64,000 nt of DNA from an uncultured Chlorobiaceae bacterium (GTDB lineage: Bacteria > Bacteroidota > Chlorobiia > Chlorobiales > Chlorobiaceae): positions 54,126-118,125 of the forward strand of contig CAJEXW010000006.1 of the NCBI GenBank assembly GCA_903994525.1, given 5' to 3'. Position numbers and translations under genes: made by a program. Of this stretch, positions 18,557 to 27,415 are shown one piece after another. Below the pieces are notes generated by a model. The model did no database searches. It was not told the DNA's origin and worked only from the letters and a program-made list of their open reading frames with translations. Numbering within the stretch: position 1 is the stretch's first letter; each line of letters begins with the position of its first letter.

Positions 18557-19792
18557 ATGCGTTTGCGTGAAACTATTGGTCAGGCAATTTTCTCTCTTGC
18601 TGTAAACAAACTTCGTTCGTCGCTTACTATTATGGGAGTTGCCGTTGGTGTCTTTTCGATTATTGCGGTCATGACTGCGCTTGATGCCATTGACAAAAGT
18701 ATTGAATCGGGGCTGACGAGCCTTGGCGCCAACACCTTCCAGATCCAGAAAAATCCTGCCACCACCTTTGGCAGCGGCCACAGCCGAAATGTCTATGCAA
18801 ACAGAAAGGATATCTCCTACCAGGAGGCGTTGCTCTTCAAAAAAAGCATGGAGGCGAAATGCCGCAACATAGGCTTTGTGATATCAAGCATGGCCAACCA
18901 GGCAAAATATGCCAATCTGAAAACGAATCCGGATGTCACTCTTACCGGAGGAGATGAAAATTTCTCCGCTTCAACCGGTTATTCTATTGCTTTTGGAAGA
19001 AATCTTGCTGAAGCCGACAGACGATATGCAAGAAATACCTGTGTGCTCGGAAGCGAAGTGGCTGAAACACTCTTTCCCTTTGGAGAAAATCCACAGTACA
19101 AGTCAATCAAGATTAATGGCGATGTCTACACTATAGCGGGTGTGTTCAAGAAAAAGGGGGCGGCATTTGGTCAGAGCCAGGATAATTTTGTCCTTGTTCC
19201 TATCACCCGTTACCTCGACCATGTCAATGAAAAGAGTAGCCTCAGTATAACGGTAGAGGCTGTTTCTCGTAAAAATTATCCTCAAACCATAGATCTGGCG
19301 ATAGGAGCCATGAGGCTGGCAAGAGGTTTGACCGTCAAGGAACCCAACGATTTTGAGATAAGAACCAATGAATCACTGATCGACTCTTTCAGGGATATTC
19401 AGCGGGCAATTGGTACCGGAGCTTTTATTATCAGTTTGATGGCACTGTTGACCGCCGGGGTTGGTATCATGAATATTATGCTGGTCAGCGTCACCGAAAG
19501 AACAAGAGAGATAGGGATCCGGAAATCGATCGGAGCACCAAAGGGAACCATTCTGCGTCAGTTTCTCCTGGAATCTCTTTTTCTCTCACTGATCGGCGGA
19601 TTCATTGGCACCTTTGTCGGAATTGTTCTGGGCAATCTTGTTGCATTGCAATTCAATCTCCCCCTTATATTTCCCTGGCTCTGGATTACCGTGGCCATGG
19701 TTGTCTGTTCAGGAATTGGAGTGACATTCGGCCTTTTTCCCGCATGGAAAGCCGCGAATCTCAATCCTGTGGAGGCATTACGGGGAAAATAG
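18557..19792 (+). CDS. MacB-like ABC permease, second copy
   Basis: A 411-residue paralogue of the preceding gene with the same order: N-terminal helix (SSLTIMGVAVGVFSIIAVMT), MacB core, then VSVTERTREIGIRKSIGAPK and three C-terminal helices ending in PAWKAANLNPVEALRGK. The sequence differs from its neighbour throughout the periplasmic core, so the duplication is not recent. The short spacing and same strand place it in the exporter operon. TolC-dependent MacB-type exporters export macrolides, peptides or lipoproteins; the cargo here is unknown. Confidence 0.9.
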   Translation: MRLRETIGQAIFSLAVNKLRSSLTIMGVAVGVFSIIAVMTALDAIDKSIESGLTSLGANTFQIQKNPATTFGSGHSRNVYANRKDISYQEALLFKKSMEAKCRNIGFVISSMANQAKYANLKTNPDVTLTGGDENFSASTGYSIAFGRNLAEADRRYARNTCVLGSEVAETLFPFGENPQYKSIKINGDVYTIAGVFKKKGAAFGQSQDNFVLVPITRYLDHVNEKSSLSITVEAVSRKNYPQTIDLAIGAMRLARGLTVKEPNDFEIRTNESLIDSFRDIQRAIGTGAFIISLMALLTAGVGIMNIMLVSVTERTREIGIRKSIGAPKGTILRQFLLESLFLSLIGGFIGTFVGIVLGNLVALQFNLPLIFPWLWITVAMVVCSGIGVTFGLFPAWKAANLNPVEALRGK

Positions 19793-19903
19793 ATGCGGAA
19801 GATTATCCATAAAAATAAAAAATGGTTACTTTTCAACCCTTGTTCCACTCATTTTCGACAAAAAAGAGTCAATGAGTACCATTTTTATAACAAAATGCAG
19901 ATC

Positions 19904-20299
19904 ATGACATATTTTAAAACAGCAGAAGAGGTACTTTTTCAATGGGTTACAAGAATCTGCAGCGGCAACGCCGACGATATTGCAGCACTTTATCATGAAT
20001 CAGCAGTTCTGGTACCAACCTTTTCACCTCATACGGTCATCACTCCTGAGGGTGTGCGGCAGTATTTTGGACAACTTGCTTCACGGGAGGGGCTTGGGGT
20101 GCGTCTGCACAACAAGGCACTCCGAAAACAGTCGCAAACCGATACCCTTCATACCCTGAGCGGTATCTGCTCTTTTGAGTTTGAGGTTGACCAGGTGCTG
20201 CTCTCATTCCCTTCACGCTTTACCTTTGTGATAGATATATCGCTTGAAAAACCCATTCTTCACCACCACTCTTCACAGGTGCCAAGAACTCTTTCATGA
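19904..20299 (+). CDS. SnoaL/NTF2-like (DUF4440-type) protein
   Basis: A small protein of about 131 residues beginning MTYFKTAEEVLFQWVTRICS, with the pattern of SgcJ/NTF2-like cone folds: an N-terminal helix, IAALYHESAVLVPTFSP, TPEGVRQYFGQLASREGL, and a final sheet (CSFEFEVDQVLLSFPSRFTF). These proteins bind small ligands or act as association domains. ATGs at 19895 and 19793 are also in frame; 19904 is chosen because it leaves the usual domain length, but no clear ribosome site marks any of them. Confidence 0.65.
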   Translation: MTYFKTAEEVLFQWVTRICSGNADDIAALYHESAVLVPTFSPHTVITPEGVRQYFGQLASREGLGVRLHNKALRKQSQTDTLHTLSGICSFEFEVDQVLLSFPSRFTFVIDISLEKPILHHHSSQVPRTLS

Positions 20300-20386
20300 C
20301 CATATTGAGCAGAGGTAACACTCAATGATGCAAAGCATGGAGTTGTTCAACCATGGTAAACCTTGAAAGCAATGCCGCGTGATCGT

Positions 20387-21439
20387 TTATGACTTGCTGA
20401 GCTTGTTCAGCTCCGCTTCAAGACGCACAAGCTTCTCCCTCATGGCACCAAGGTTTCGCAGCATCGCCTCCTCTTTTAACTGGTCGCGCATTGGCTGTGC
20501 GGGAGTTCCTCGCAGGGCTATCCCTGGCTGAAGAAAAGATTTCGAGATTCCCGTTTTGGCGGCAACCTGTATGTTATCAGCAAGCTCCAGATGACCCGCA
20601 AATCCAGCTTGCCCCCCAATCAGGCAGTGGCGACCAACCGTGACGCTTCCTGAAATGCCAGCTTGGGAGGCAATAACAGTATCCTCACCAATTGTACAGT
20701 TATGCGCAATCTGAACCAGATTATCGATCTTGACCCCTCTTCCGATAACCGTGCTTCCCATGGTCGCTCTGTCAATCGTTGAATTTGCACCAATCTCCAC
20801 ATCATCACCAATCTCCACAATCCCCATCTGGGGAATTTTAACATAGGTGCCATCACTCTGCGGAGCAAAGCCAAAACCGTCAGCTCCAATAACTGAACCA
20901 GCATGGATAACCACTCTTTTGCCGATACGTGTGCCATCATAACAGGTGACAGAGGGAAAAAGAGTGGTATCATCGCCCATCACAACATCGTGAAGAAGCA
21001 CAGTATGGGCTCCAACGATGCAGTTGTTGCCGATCGTACATCGATCACCGATTACCGCATAGTCACCGATTGAGACACCTTCACCAATGGTAACACCTTC
21101 ACCAATTGAAGCCGATGATGCAATACCCATTGAGGCGATGACACGGGGTTGTACAAATTTTTGCAACAGAAAAACAAACGCGGAGTAGGGATCCTTCACT
21201 TTCAAAAAAGAGGTTTTTGGGATAAACTCATCAACGGGAACCGAATGATGAACGATGACAAGAGAAGCTTGGGTTGAAGCAAGAAACTTTACATACTTCT
21301 CATTAGCTACAAAGCTGACCTCACCAATCTTTGCAGATTCAATCTTGGCTGGTGCCGAAACCTGCCGCCCATCTTCTCCCACCAGTTCAACAGAATCAAA
21401 GAATTTCTGAAGGTAGTCGCGAATTTCCAGAATAGTCAT
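20387..21439 (-). CDS. lpxD: UDP-3-O-(3-hydroxyacyl)glucosamine N-acyltransferase
   Basis: Third enzyme of lipid A synthesis. An N-terminal uridine-binding domain (about residues 1-100, SFVANEKYVKFLASTQASLV) precedes a left-handed beta-helix of hexapeptide repeats (SIGEGVTIGEGVSIGDYAVI, IGNNCIVGAHTVLLHDVVMG). The catalytic His lies in LVQIAHNCTIGEDTVIASQA. A C-terminal helix (about 320-350) closes the trimer. Length 350 is normal. It is divergent from prs. No other lipid A gene is in the window. Confidence 0.95.
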   Translation of the reverse strand: MTILEIRDYLQKFFDSVELVGEDGRQVSAPAKIESAKIGEVSFVANEKYVKFLASTQASLVIVHHSVPVDEFIPKTSFLKVKDPYSAFVFLLQKFVQPRVIASMGIASSASIGEGVTIGEGVSIGDYAVIGDRCTIGNNCIVGAHTVLLHDVVMGDDTTLFPSVTCYDGTRIGKRVVIHAGSVIGADGFGFAPQSDGTYVKIPQMGIVEIGDDVEIGANSTIDRATMGSTVIGRGVKIDNLVQIAHNCTIGEDTVIASQAGISGSVTVGRHCLIGGQAGFAGHLELADNIQVAAKTGISKSFLQPGIALRGTPAQPMRDQLKEEAMLRNLGAMREKLVRLEAELNKLSKS

Positions 21440-21622
21440 ATCTGTAAAGCAAATAACCCCACGTTAGAAAGAGGAAAAAATTAGTTAAATTTTCACCCTT
21501 TTTAATTATATTTGAGTCCACATGAATGTATTCGTCCTTTCAAGAGAGTATCGGAAATGCGCTCATGGGTGTTGAACTGTACCGGATAATATAACCCCTT
21601 TCATTAGAAAATGCAGGACTCA

Positions 21623-22594
21623 ATGGCAAAACCCATTAAAATTTTCGCGGGACGCAGTAATCCGGCCCTCGCCGAAAAAATTGCTGAATACCTCGGCATT
21701 ACCCTTGGCAATGCAAAGGTCGAAAACTTTTCTGATGGAGAAATTTCGGTCAATTTTTTTGAATCAATTCGCGGATCTGACCTCTTCATTGTTCAATCCA
21801 CCAATCCTCCAGGTGACAACCTGATGGAAATGCTGATCATGATTGATGCGGCAAGAAGATCTTCTGCAGCAAGAATCACTGCGGTCATGCCCTATTACGG
21901 TTATGCCCGACAGGACAGGAAAGACCGCCCAAGGGTTGCCATTACTGCAAAACTGGTGGCCAATTTGCTCACACAGGCTGGAGCCAACCGTATTTTAACC
22001 ATGGATCTTCATGCGCCCCAGATTCAGGGATTTTTTGATATTCCTTTTGATCACCTCTACTCCAGTGTTGTTTTGATCAATGATATTCGCCACAGAGATT
22101 TTCGTGACAATCTGGTTGTAGCTTCGCCTGATGTAGGCGGAGTCAAACTTGCCCGAAAATTTGCTGAGGAGCTCGGTACCGATCTTGTTATTGTCGATAA
22201 ACGCCGTCCCGCAGCCAATGTTGCTGAAGTGATGAATATTATTGGTGATGTGAAAGGTAAAAATGTTCTGCTTGTTGATGACATGATTGACACCGCAGGT
22301 ACCATTGTTAATGCAGCCAAGGCTATTCGTGAAGCGGGTGGACTCAAGATTTATGCAGCAGCGACACATCCAATCCTCTCCGGTCCTGCAATAGAGAGAA
22401 TAGAGGCATCTGTCCTCGAAAAAGTGATTGTTACTGATTCAGTGATCACCAGTCATGCCTACTCCTCAAAAATTGAAACAGTCACCGTCAGCAGGCTTGT
22501 CGGTGAAGCAATAAAACGTATCTATGAAGACGATTCTGTCAGTTGCCTGTTCGACAGCAAAAATATTGCTGAAAAACTTACGAAACTTCAATAA
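21623..22594 (+). CDS. prs: ribose-phosphate pyrophosphokinase
   Basis: Makes PRPP from ribose-5-phosphate and ATP for nucleotide, His and Trp synthesis. The ATG at 21623 has AGGA seven bases upstream and gives the standard start AKPIKIFAGRSNPALAEKIA; an ATG at 21611 is the alternative. Motifs seen are FSDGEISVNFFESIRGSDLF, MPYYGYARQDRKDRPRVAIT (flexible loop), DLHAPQIQGFFDIPFDHLYS, and the PRPP loop VLLVDDMIDTAGTIVNAAKA. Class I enzyme of about 323 residues. It lies 31 bases upstream of rplY on the same strand. Confidence 0.95.
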   Translation: MAKPIKIFAGRSNPALAEKIAEYLGITLGNAKVENFSDGEISVNFFESIRGSDLFIVQSTNPPGDNLMEMLIMIDAARRSSAARITAVMPYYGYARQDRKDRPRVAITAKLVANLLTQAGANRILTMDLHAPQIQGFFDIPFDHLYSSVVLINDIRHRDFRDNLVVASPDVGGVKLARKFAEELGTDLVIVDKRRPAANVAEVMNIIGDVKGKNVLLVDDMIDTAGTIVNAAKAIREAGGLKIYAAATHPILSGPAIERIEASVLEKVIVTDSVITSHAYSSKIETVTVSRLVGEAIKRIYEDDSVSCLFDSKNIAEKLTKLQ

Positions 22595-22625
22595 AAACAA
22601 GAGATAAAAGAGATAAAGGAAGAGA

Positions 22626-23228
22626 ATGGAAACTATTGTATTAGGGGTACAGCCTCGTATTGTCAAGAAAGGAGATGCCAAGAGAATCCGTAATAATGGC
22701 GTTGTTCCTGCCGTTGTCTATCATAAAGGTGAGGAGACTGTGGCTATAAGCGTTGATGAGCTTGCTCTAAAAAAACTGGTTCACTCGGCTGAGTCACATA
22801 TTATTGATCTGCAATTCCCGGATGGCAAAATTAAACGCTCTTTTATCAAGGAGGTTCAGTTTCACCCGGTGACTGACAGAATTATTCATACTGATTTTCA
22901 GCTTTTTTCGGCAGAAGAGGTTATTGAGCTTGAGGTGCCGGTCGCTGTATCAGGCAACTGTGCCGGTGTTGAAAAAGGTGGTAAACTGCTCATTATTCTT
23001 CATGCGTTGACGATTAAGGGCAAACCTGAAAACATGCCGGATCACCTTGTTGTAGATATTACTGAACTCGAAATAGGACACTCTATTCATGTCAGGGAGA
23101 TTCCAATGGAAGCTTATGCAGGGCTTCAGATTATGGATGATCCAGACTCCCCTGTCATTACGGTTCTTGCGTCGAAAAAAGAGGCTGAAGTGGCTGCAGA
23201 AGCTGCCCCATCGACAACAGCAAGCTGA
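22626..23228 (+). CDS. rplY: 50S ribosomal protein L25 / Ctc family
   Basis: Binds 5S rRNA. The 200-residue form has the N-terminal L25 domain (METIVLGVQPRIVKKGDAKR, then VPAVVYHKGEETVAISVDE) plus the C-terminal TL5/Ctc beta domain (VPVAVSGNCAGVEKGGKLLI, then VVDITELEIGHSIHVREIP) and a short Ala-rich tail. GGAAGAG lies just before the ATG. The prs-rplY pair is common in bacteria. A strong terminator follows at 23248. Confidence 0.93.
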   Translation: METIVLGVQPRIVKKGDAKRIRNNGVVPAVVYHKGEETVAISVDELALKKLVHSAESHIIDLQFPDGKIKRSFIKEVQFHPVTDRIIHTDFQLFSAEEVIELEVPVAVSGNCAGVEKGGKLLIILHALTIKGKPENMPDHLVVDITELEIGHSIHVREIPMEAYAGLQIMDDPDSPVITVLASKKEAEVAAEAAPSTTAS

Positions 23229-23247
23229 AAAGAATATAAGCTCATGT

Positions 23248-23285
23248 AAAGCTGCTTTTCTTCCGGGAAAAGCAGCTTTTTTTTT
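23248..23285 (+). terminator. rho-independent terminator after rplY
   Basis: Stem AAAGCTGCTTTTC / GGAAAAGCAGCTTT with a TTCC loop, ending in a T run at 23277-23285. The run abuts the ATG at 23286 of the next gene. Confidence 0.92.
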
Positions 23286-24782
23286 ATGTTCCCTTACAAC
23301 GATCTATTCAAAAGACTTACAAGCTTGAAACGAGAGAGAGCATCAGAAAAAACATCTGCTTTGCTTGAAGGTAAACCAGCAGCCGATGCAGTCAAAAAAG
23401 AGAAAATAGGAGTCAAACTTTTTTCTTTTGCCGCAATGTTTGTTTTTCTGCTCATTCTGATTGGAAGAGCAGAACTTGTGCTCATCAGTTTTCGATCACT
23501 CTTTACGGCAATTGCGCTTCTTTTTTCATCTCCTGAACTGTTCAGCGAGATTTTTACCCCCGAAATTGTCGAGTTCTGGGTTGGGGCGATTTATCTTGTC
23601 ACGGTTCCGATTACTTTTGCCTTTTTTATAAAAAGATCATTCAACAAAAGAGTTCGGGCAGATGAGGAGAAGTCAAGCCTGGGTAAAATAAGTTTGAAAG
23701 CATTTATGCGAAACTCTATCGCACTCTACGCTTCCGCGATTATTTTTATCCTTTACTCTGCAGCATTTCTTGCCCCATTTCTTGCCCCGTTCAGTCCTTA
23801 CGATCAGCAGGATTTTCTGGTCACAGCCTATCAACCTCCTTTTGCGCGCCTTGATGCCCTCATACTCAAACAACCAAAAGCTCAGCTTCTTCCCATGCAG
23901 CAAGGAAGCGGAACTACTCCTCAGCTTGCCAATACACTGATCAGCGATTTACAAATACTGAAAACCCGCAATGAACCTCACGCCATAAGGTTTGTTAACG
24001 AATATCGTCTTGAAGGTAACGCAGTTATGTACCGTCAGGGGATGCGCACCAAAACCATGAGTGTTGCAGAGCTTGCCGGTAATGGAAAAGAAAAAATTGC
24101 CGTGATGCGGACTTTCATTCTTGGAACCGATCAGTATGGACGCGATATTCTCAGCAGAGTCATCTACGGATCTAAAATTTCTCTCTCTATAGGCTTTCTT
24201 GTTGTCCTTATCTCAGTCACCCTTGGTACGGTTATTGGCGTAACTTCAGGTTATTTTGGTGGGTGGGCCGATGCTGTCATGATGAGAGTTGTTGATGTGC
24301 TTATCGCCTTCCCGGCTCTTTTTCTTATTCTTATTATTATCGCAACTTTTGGCAACTCCATTTATCTGATTGTGCTCACGCTTTCTTTTACAGGCTGGAT
24401 GGGAGTGGCGCGTATTGTGAGAAGCCAGGTGCTTTCACTTAAAGAGCAGGAGTTTATTCTTGCCGCACAATCGCTTGGACTCTCCAACATGCGAGTTATC
24501 TTCCGTCACCTTGCTCCCAATACCCTCACACCGGTTATTATTGCAGCTACCCTCAGAATTGGCAGCATCATTCTCACAGAAGCCGGGCTCTCTTTTTTGG
24601 GGCTTGGTGTTCAACCTCCAACTCCAAGCTGGGGGAATATAATCAATGAGGGGCGTGACAGCCTGTTAAACTACTGGTGGATTTCAACTTTTCCCGGCAT
24701 TGCCATTTTGACTACTGTCGTATGCTTCAATCTTATTGGAGATGGTGTGCGTGATGCTCTTGATCCAAGAATGAGAGGGTAA
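23286..24782 (+). CDS. ABC transporter permease, DppC/OppC family, with long N-terminal extension
   Basis: A 498-residue permease about 200 residues longer than usual OppC proteins. The C-terminal half is typical: ILGTDQYGRDILSRVIYGSK, SIGFLVVLISVTLGTVIGVT, and the EAA loop LAAQSLGLSNMRVIFRHLAP, followed by EAGLSFLGLGVQPPTPSWG. The first 150 residues add two extra membrane segments (about 47-68 and 101-122). A soluble insert of about 110 residues follows the first canonical helix (LYASAIIFILYSAAFLAPFL). The first ATG (23286) directly follows the rplY terminator and has no ribosome site, so expression may rely on read-through or a later start. No partner permease, ATPase or binding protein is adjacent. 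Confidence 0.85.
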   Translation: MFPYNDLFKRLTSLKRERASEKTSALLEGKPAADAVKKEKIGVKLFSFAAMFVFLLILIGRAELVLISFRSLFTAIALLFSSPELFSEIFTPEIVEFWVGAIYLVTVPITFAFFIKRSFNKRVRADEEKSSLGKISLKAFMRNSIALYASAIIFILYSAAFLAPFLAPFSPYDQQDFLVTAYQPPFARLDALILKQPKAQLLPMQQGSGTTPQLANTLISDLQILKTRNEPHAIRFVNEYRLEGNAVMYRQGMRTKTMSVAELAGNGKEKIAVMRTFILGTDQYGRDILSRVIYGSKISLSIGFLVVLISVTLGTVIGVTSGYFGGWADAVMMRVVDVLIAFPALFLILIIIATFGNSIYLIVLTLSFTGWMGVARIVRSQVLSLKEQEFILAAQSLGLSNMRVIFRHLAPNTLTPVIIAATLRIGSIILTEAGLSFLGLGVQPPTPSWGNIINEGRDSLLNYWWISTFPGIAILTTVVCFNLIGDGVRDALDPRMRG

Positions 24783-24800
24783 GCTCTTAAGGCCATAGGC

Positions 24801-25085
24801 ATGAAAAAAACGCAACTTTCACTGCTTGAGAAGACCTTGCATGAACTTGATTATCCCCTCCGCTATGAAAAGGGAAACTTTCTTGGTGGTGAGTGTCGTC
24901 TGAGAGAGGAGCGAATTGTGGTTGTAAACCGCTATATCCCCCTTGAAGGGAAAATCTGCACACTTGCTCATGTCATCAGCAAAACTGACCCAATCGGGCT
25001 TACTCCAGAGATTGCAAACATGGTAACAGCTCTTTTGCAAAACAACCTTGTATCACAAAAAAACAAGAAGTCGCCAGATTCTTGA
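24801..25085 (+). CDS. conserved hypothetical protein
   Basis: A 94-residue soluble protein starting MKKTQLSLLEKTLHELDYPL and containing NFLGGECRLREERIVVVNRY then IPLEGKICTLAHVI. It sits 18 bases after the permease gene on the same strand. No domain was recognised. The balanced composition, close spacing and lack of a competing frame support it as real. Confidence 0.6.
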   Translation: MKKTQLSLLEKTLHELDYPLRYEKGNFLGGECRLREERIVVVNRYIPLEGKICTLAHVISKTDPIGLTPEIANMVTALLQNNLVSQKNKKSPDS

Positions 25086-25331
25086 CCTTTATCTACAACT
25101 CTGCAGGTTCACTCTTTTACCTGCCTGAAAGGTCTTATTTTCATAAAGATTATTTTCTATTCCTGAAAAAATATTGGCAATCAGCTTTTTTTTTACCTTA
25201 CTTAGTAATAATGTTTTATGTGGAGAAAGGATGGAGTCTCAAGAGTACAAACGTTTACTGGCTTTTGGTGCTAATAATTTTTTATCCCTATAATAAATAA
25301 TGATTTATACGCTTTATTGCAGGATTTTATC

Positions 25332-25919
25332 ATGAAAAACTCAGTATCAACACGCAAAGAGTTAACTGTTCTAAAAATTGAGGAAGAGGTCTTTGATTTT
25401 CGACACAGCGACGCTTTCAGGAGCTCAATTGATGTGATGGTGAACAAGGAGAGTACAAAAAATCTGATTATTGATTTCTCTCATGTCAAGGCGATTGATT
25501 CCTGTGGTATCAGCTCCATGCTTCTTGCTCATCAGCTTGCAAATCAATCAAATGGACTTGCGATTTTTGTTTCACTTTGCAAGCAGATCAAGGATCTTCT
25601 TAAACTGACCAATTTAGACAAGCAACTCTACATTTTTTCATCTATCAATGAGGTCATGACGCTCATTGAGCCTGCAATGAAATGCAAAAGAAGTCCGAGG
25701 GGGAAGTCACAGTTGCCTCCTGATGAAATTATTGACGAACTGCTTTGCGATGATCTTGACCTCATTGCGGAACCTGACCTGCATGATGAGCATCTTGAAG
25801 AACATCTGGATGAGCATCTTGTTGAATCTGATGATATTGCCACTCAAAGTGAGTCTGCTGACGATGTGGCTCATAAAGAACCAGGTTCCAAGAAAAGGGG
25901 ACGACCCAAAAAAATTTGA
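25332..25919 (+). CDS. STAS-domain protein with acidic and AT-hook-like C-terminus
   Basis: Starts at the ATG at 25332 with AGGA eight bases upstream. Residues 1-105 form a STAS domain of the anti-sigma-factor-antagonist type (NLIIDFSHVKAIDSCGISSM, with the Ser of the D-S-x-G phosphorylation site region, then LLAHQLANQSNGLAIFVSLC). The rest is not usual for the family: an Asp/Glu-rich stretch with a repeated HL-acid pattern (HDEHLEEHLDEHLVESDD), then a basic tail SKKRGRPKKI, which is a perfect AT-hook core (RGRP) flanked by Lys. It may tie a partner-switch module to DNA; that is inference. It converges on the gene at 25926. Confidence 0.8.
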   Translation: MKNSVSTRKELTVLKIEEEVFDFRHSDAFRSSIDVMVNKESTKNLIIDFSHVKAIDSCGISSMLLAHQLANQSNGLAIFVSLCKQIKDLLKLTNLDKQLYIFSSINEVMTLIEPAMKCKRSPRGKSQLPPDEIIDELLCDDLDLIAEPDLHDEHLEEHLDEHLVESDDIATQSESADDVAHKEPGSKKRGRPKKI

Positions 25920-25925
25920 TGTTTC

Positions 25926-27200
25926 TTAGGGATAAAGGGAACTCTGTGCCACACTATCTCTTGCGAACACTTTTATCTGTTGACGAGATGCCTCCATAAT
26001 TGATTCAAGGGACGACTGTTGCTTGATCATCTGTCGAAATAAATGGGTCCCGGCAAGTTGGTCAAAAAATCTTCCCCTCTTGTCAAGCCCGATATCTTCC
26101 GGGTACAGTCGTTGAAGCTCAAGCAGGAGAGCTGTAGCTGTTTCAAAGGGGGCGAATGCTCTTCTGTTTGTCACTTTGATTATCAAACCTTCACAACGCT
26201 CACCCTTAAACTTGCTTGAACGGGGTATAAACGCCACCTGTTCCAATACAACCCCTGCCAAGTGGTATTTTGTAAGGGCTTCAAGAAGTTTGTTACTCCT
26301 GATGAATGGAGCACCAAACTGCTGAAATGGCGCATCAGTTCCCCGACCTTCACTGACTGTGGTAGCTTCAAGAAACACAGTTGCAGGATAGACAATTGCC
26401 GTATCAACATCTTTAATATTTGGCGAAGGGCTCCTGAAATGAAAACCCTGATATTCATCAGCAAAACTGTTGCGATGATATCCCTGAAGAGGTATTACCT
26501 GGAGATCAAGTCCTGGATAGTGTTGTTTTTTTAACAGTACGGCGATCTCTCCAACAGTCATAGCATGCACAAATGGAATCTCTACGGCTCCCACGAACGA
26601 TTCATATCCTTCCTGGAGCACAAACCCGCTTTGCCCAAGAGCAGCAATCGGGTTTGGACGATCAAGCACCATGAAAGCTGTTCCAGCCTGCTCGCAAGCC
26701 TCCATCGCATTTTTCATGGTTGAAATGTAGGTGTAACAGCGGGTTCCTATATCCTGAAGGTCAAAAATGAGAAGATCTATTTTTCGCAACTGTCCAATAT
26801 CCGGCTTTTTTGAAGTTCCATAAAGTGAGAAAACAGGTAGTGTATCCGTTGCTATCGCAGTTCCAACTGCTTTACCAGCTTCGACAGTCATCGAAAAGCC
26901 GTGTTCTGGAGCCATGAGAAACTTCAGTTTGACCCCATTGCGGATCATCATGGCATAGTTTGGCTCTCCCTTGCCGGTCACTCCTGCAGCATTGGTAACC
27001 AGGGCAACTCTCAGGCCAGAGAGCTCAAGACAGTGTGAGGCTTCAAGTCTGTCAATGCCGCAGAGTAACTCTTCAGCGAAAAGAGGGGAAGAAAAAAATA
27101 TGAGTATCATCAAAGTTGCTGTAACGCTGAATGCCAGGCAATCAGAGTTAACGGCTGCTTTAAAAAATTTTAATAAAATATGACTTTTTTCATTAAGCAC
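25926..27200 (-). CDS. secreted DUF1343 protein, NamZ-like exo-N-acetylmuramidase family
   Basis: The frame is open from 27272, but the GTG at 27200 is preferred; it clears the tRNA gene upstream and gives a signal peptide (about residues 1-43, ending ILIFFSSPLFA). The DUF1343 core shows LVTNAAGVTGKGEPNYAMMI, FLMAPEHGFSMTVEAGKAVG, LPVFSLYGTSKKPDIGQL, FDLQDIGTRCYTYISTMKNA and MVLDRPNPI. These include the conserved EHG, YG and RPNP elements. Characterised members such as NamZ of Bacillus and Bacteroidetes remove non-reducing-end N-acetylmuramic acid from peptidoglycan. A periplasmic cell-wall recycling role is likely. Confidence 0.82.
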   Translation of the reverse strand: MLNEKSHILLKFFKAAVNSDCLAFSVTATLMILIFFSSPLFAEELLCGIDRLEASHCLELSGLRVALVTNAAGVTGKGEPNYAMMIRNGVKLKFLMAPEHGFSMTVEAGKAVGTAIATDTLPVFSLYGTSKKPDIGQLRKIDLLIFDLQDIGTRCYTYISTMKNAMEACEQAGTAFMVLDRPNPIAALGQSGFVLQEGYESFVGAVEIPFVHAMTVGEIAVLLKKQHYPGLDLQVIPLQGYHRNSFADEYQGFHFRSPSPNIKDVDTAIVYPATVFLEATTVSEGRGTDAPFQQFGAPFIRSNKLLEALTKYHLAGVVLEQVAFIPRSSKFKGERCEGLIIKVTNRRAFAPFETATALLLELQRLYPEDIGLDKRGRFFDQLAGTHLFRQMIKQQSSLESIMEASRQQIKVFARDSVAQSSLYP

Positions 27201-27263
27201 TTTTTCTGCGAAAAGAGAGATTGTCAAAACGAGGACGAAACGAGGGTAAAACGAGATAAACAC

Positions 27264-27292
27264 AAAAGCCACCTTTTGCAGAAGCGGCTTTT
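27264..27292 (-). terminator. terminator-like hairpin after tRNA-fMet
   Basis: On the minus strand, 11-bp stem AAAAGCCGCTT / AAGGTGGCTTTT with G-T pairs and a loop of about six bases. The T4 ends the stem rather than forming a longer run. It lies three bases beyond the tRNA CCA end. Confidence 0.55.
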
Positions 27293-27294
27293 AC

Positions 27295-27370
<76 letters not shown>

Positions 27371-27415
27371 ATGTTTGTCCTCTAATGTAAGGAAATAATT
27401 TTCTTTTACAAACAC

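Noticed and set aside
25082..25300. 72-codon plus-strand frame with aromatic residues
   Set aside because: AT-rich intergenic DNA, no ribosome site, no recognisable pattern.
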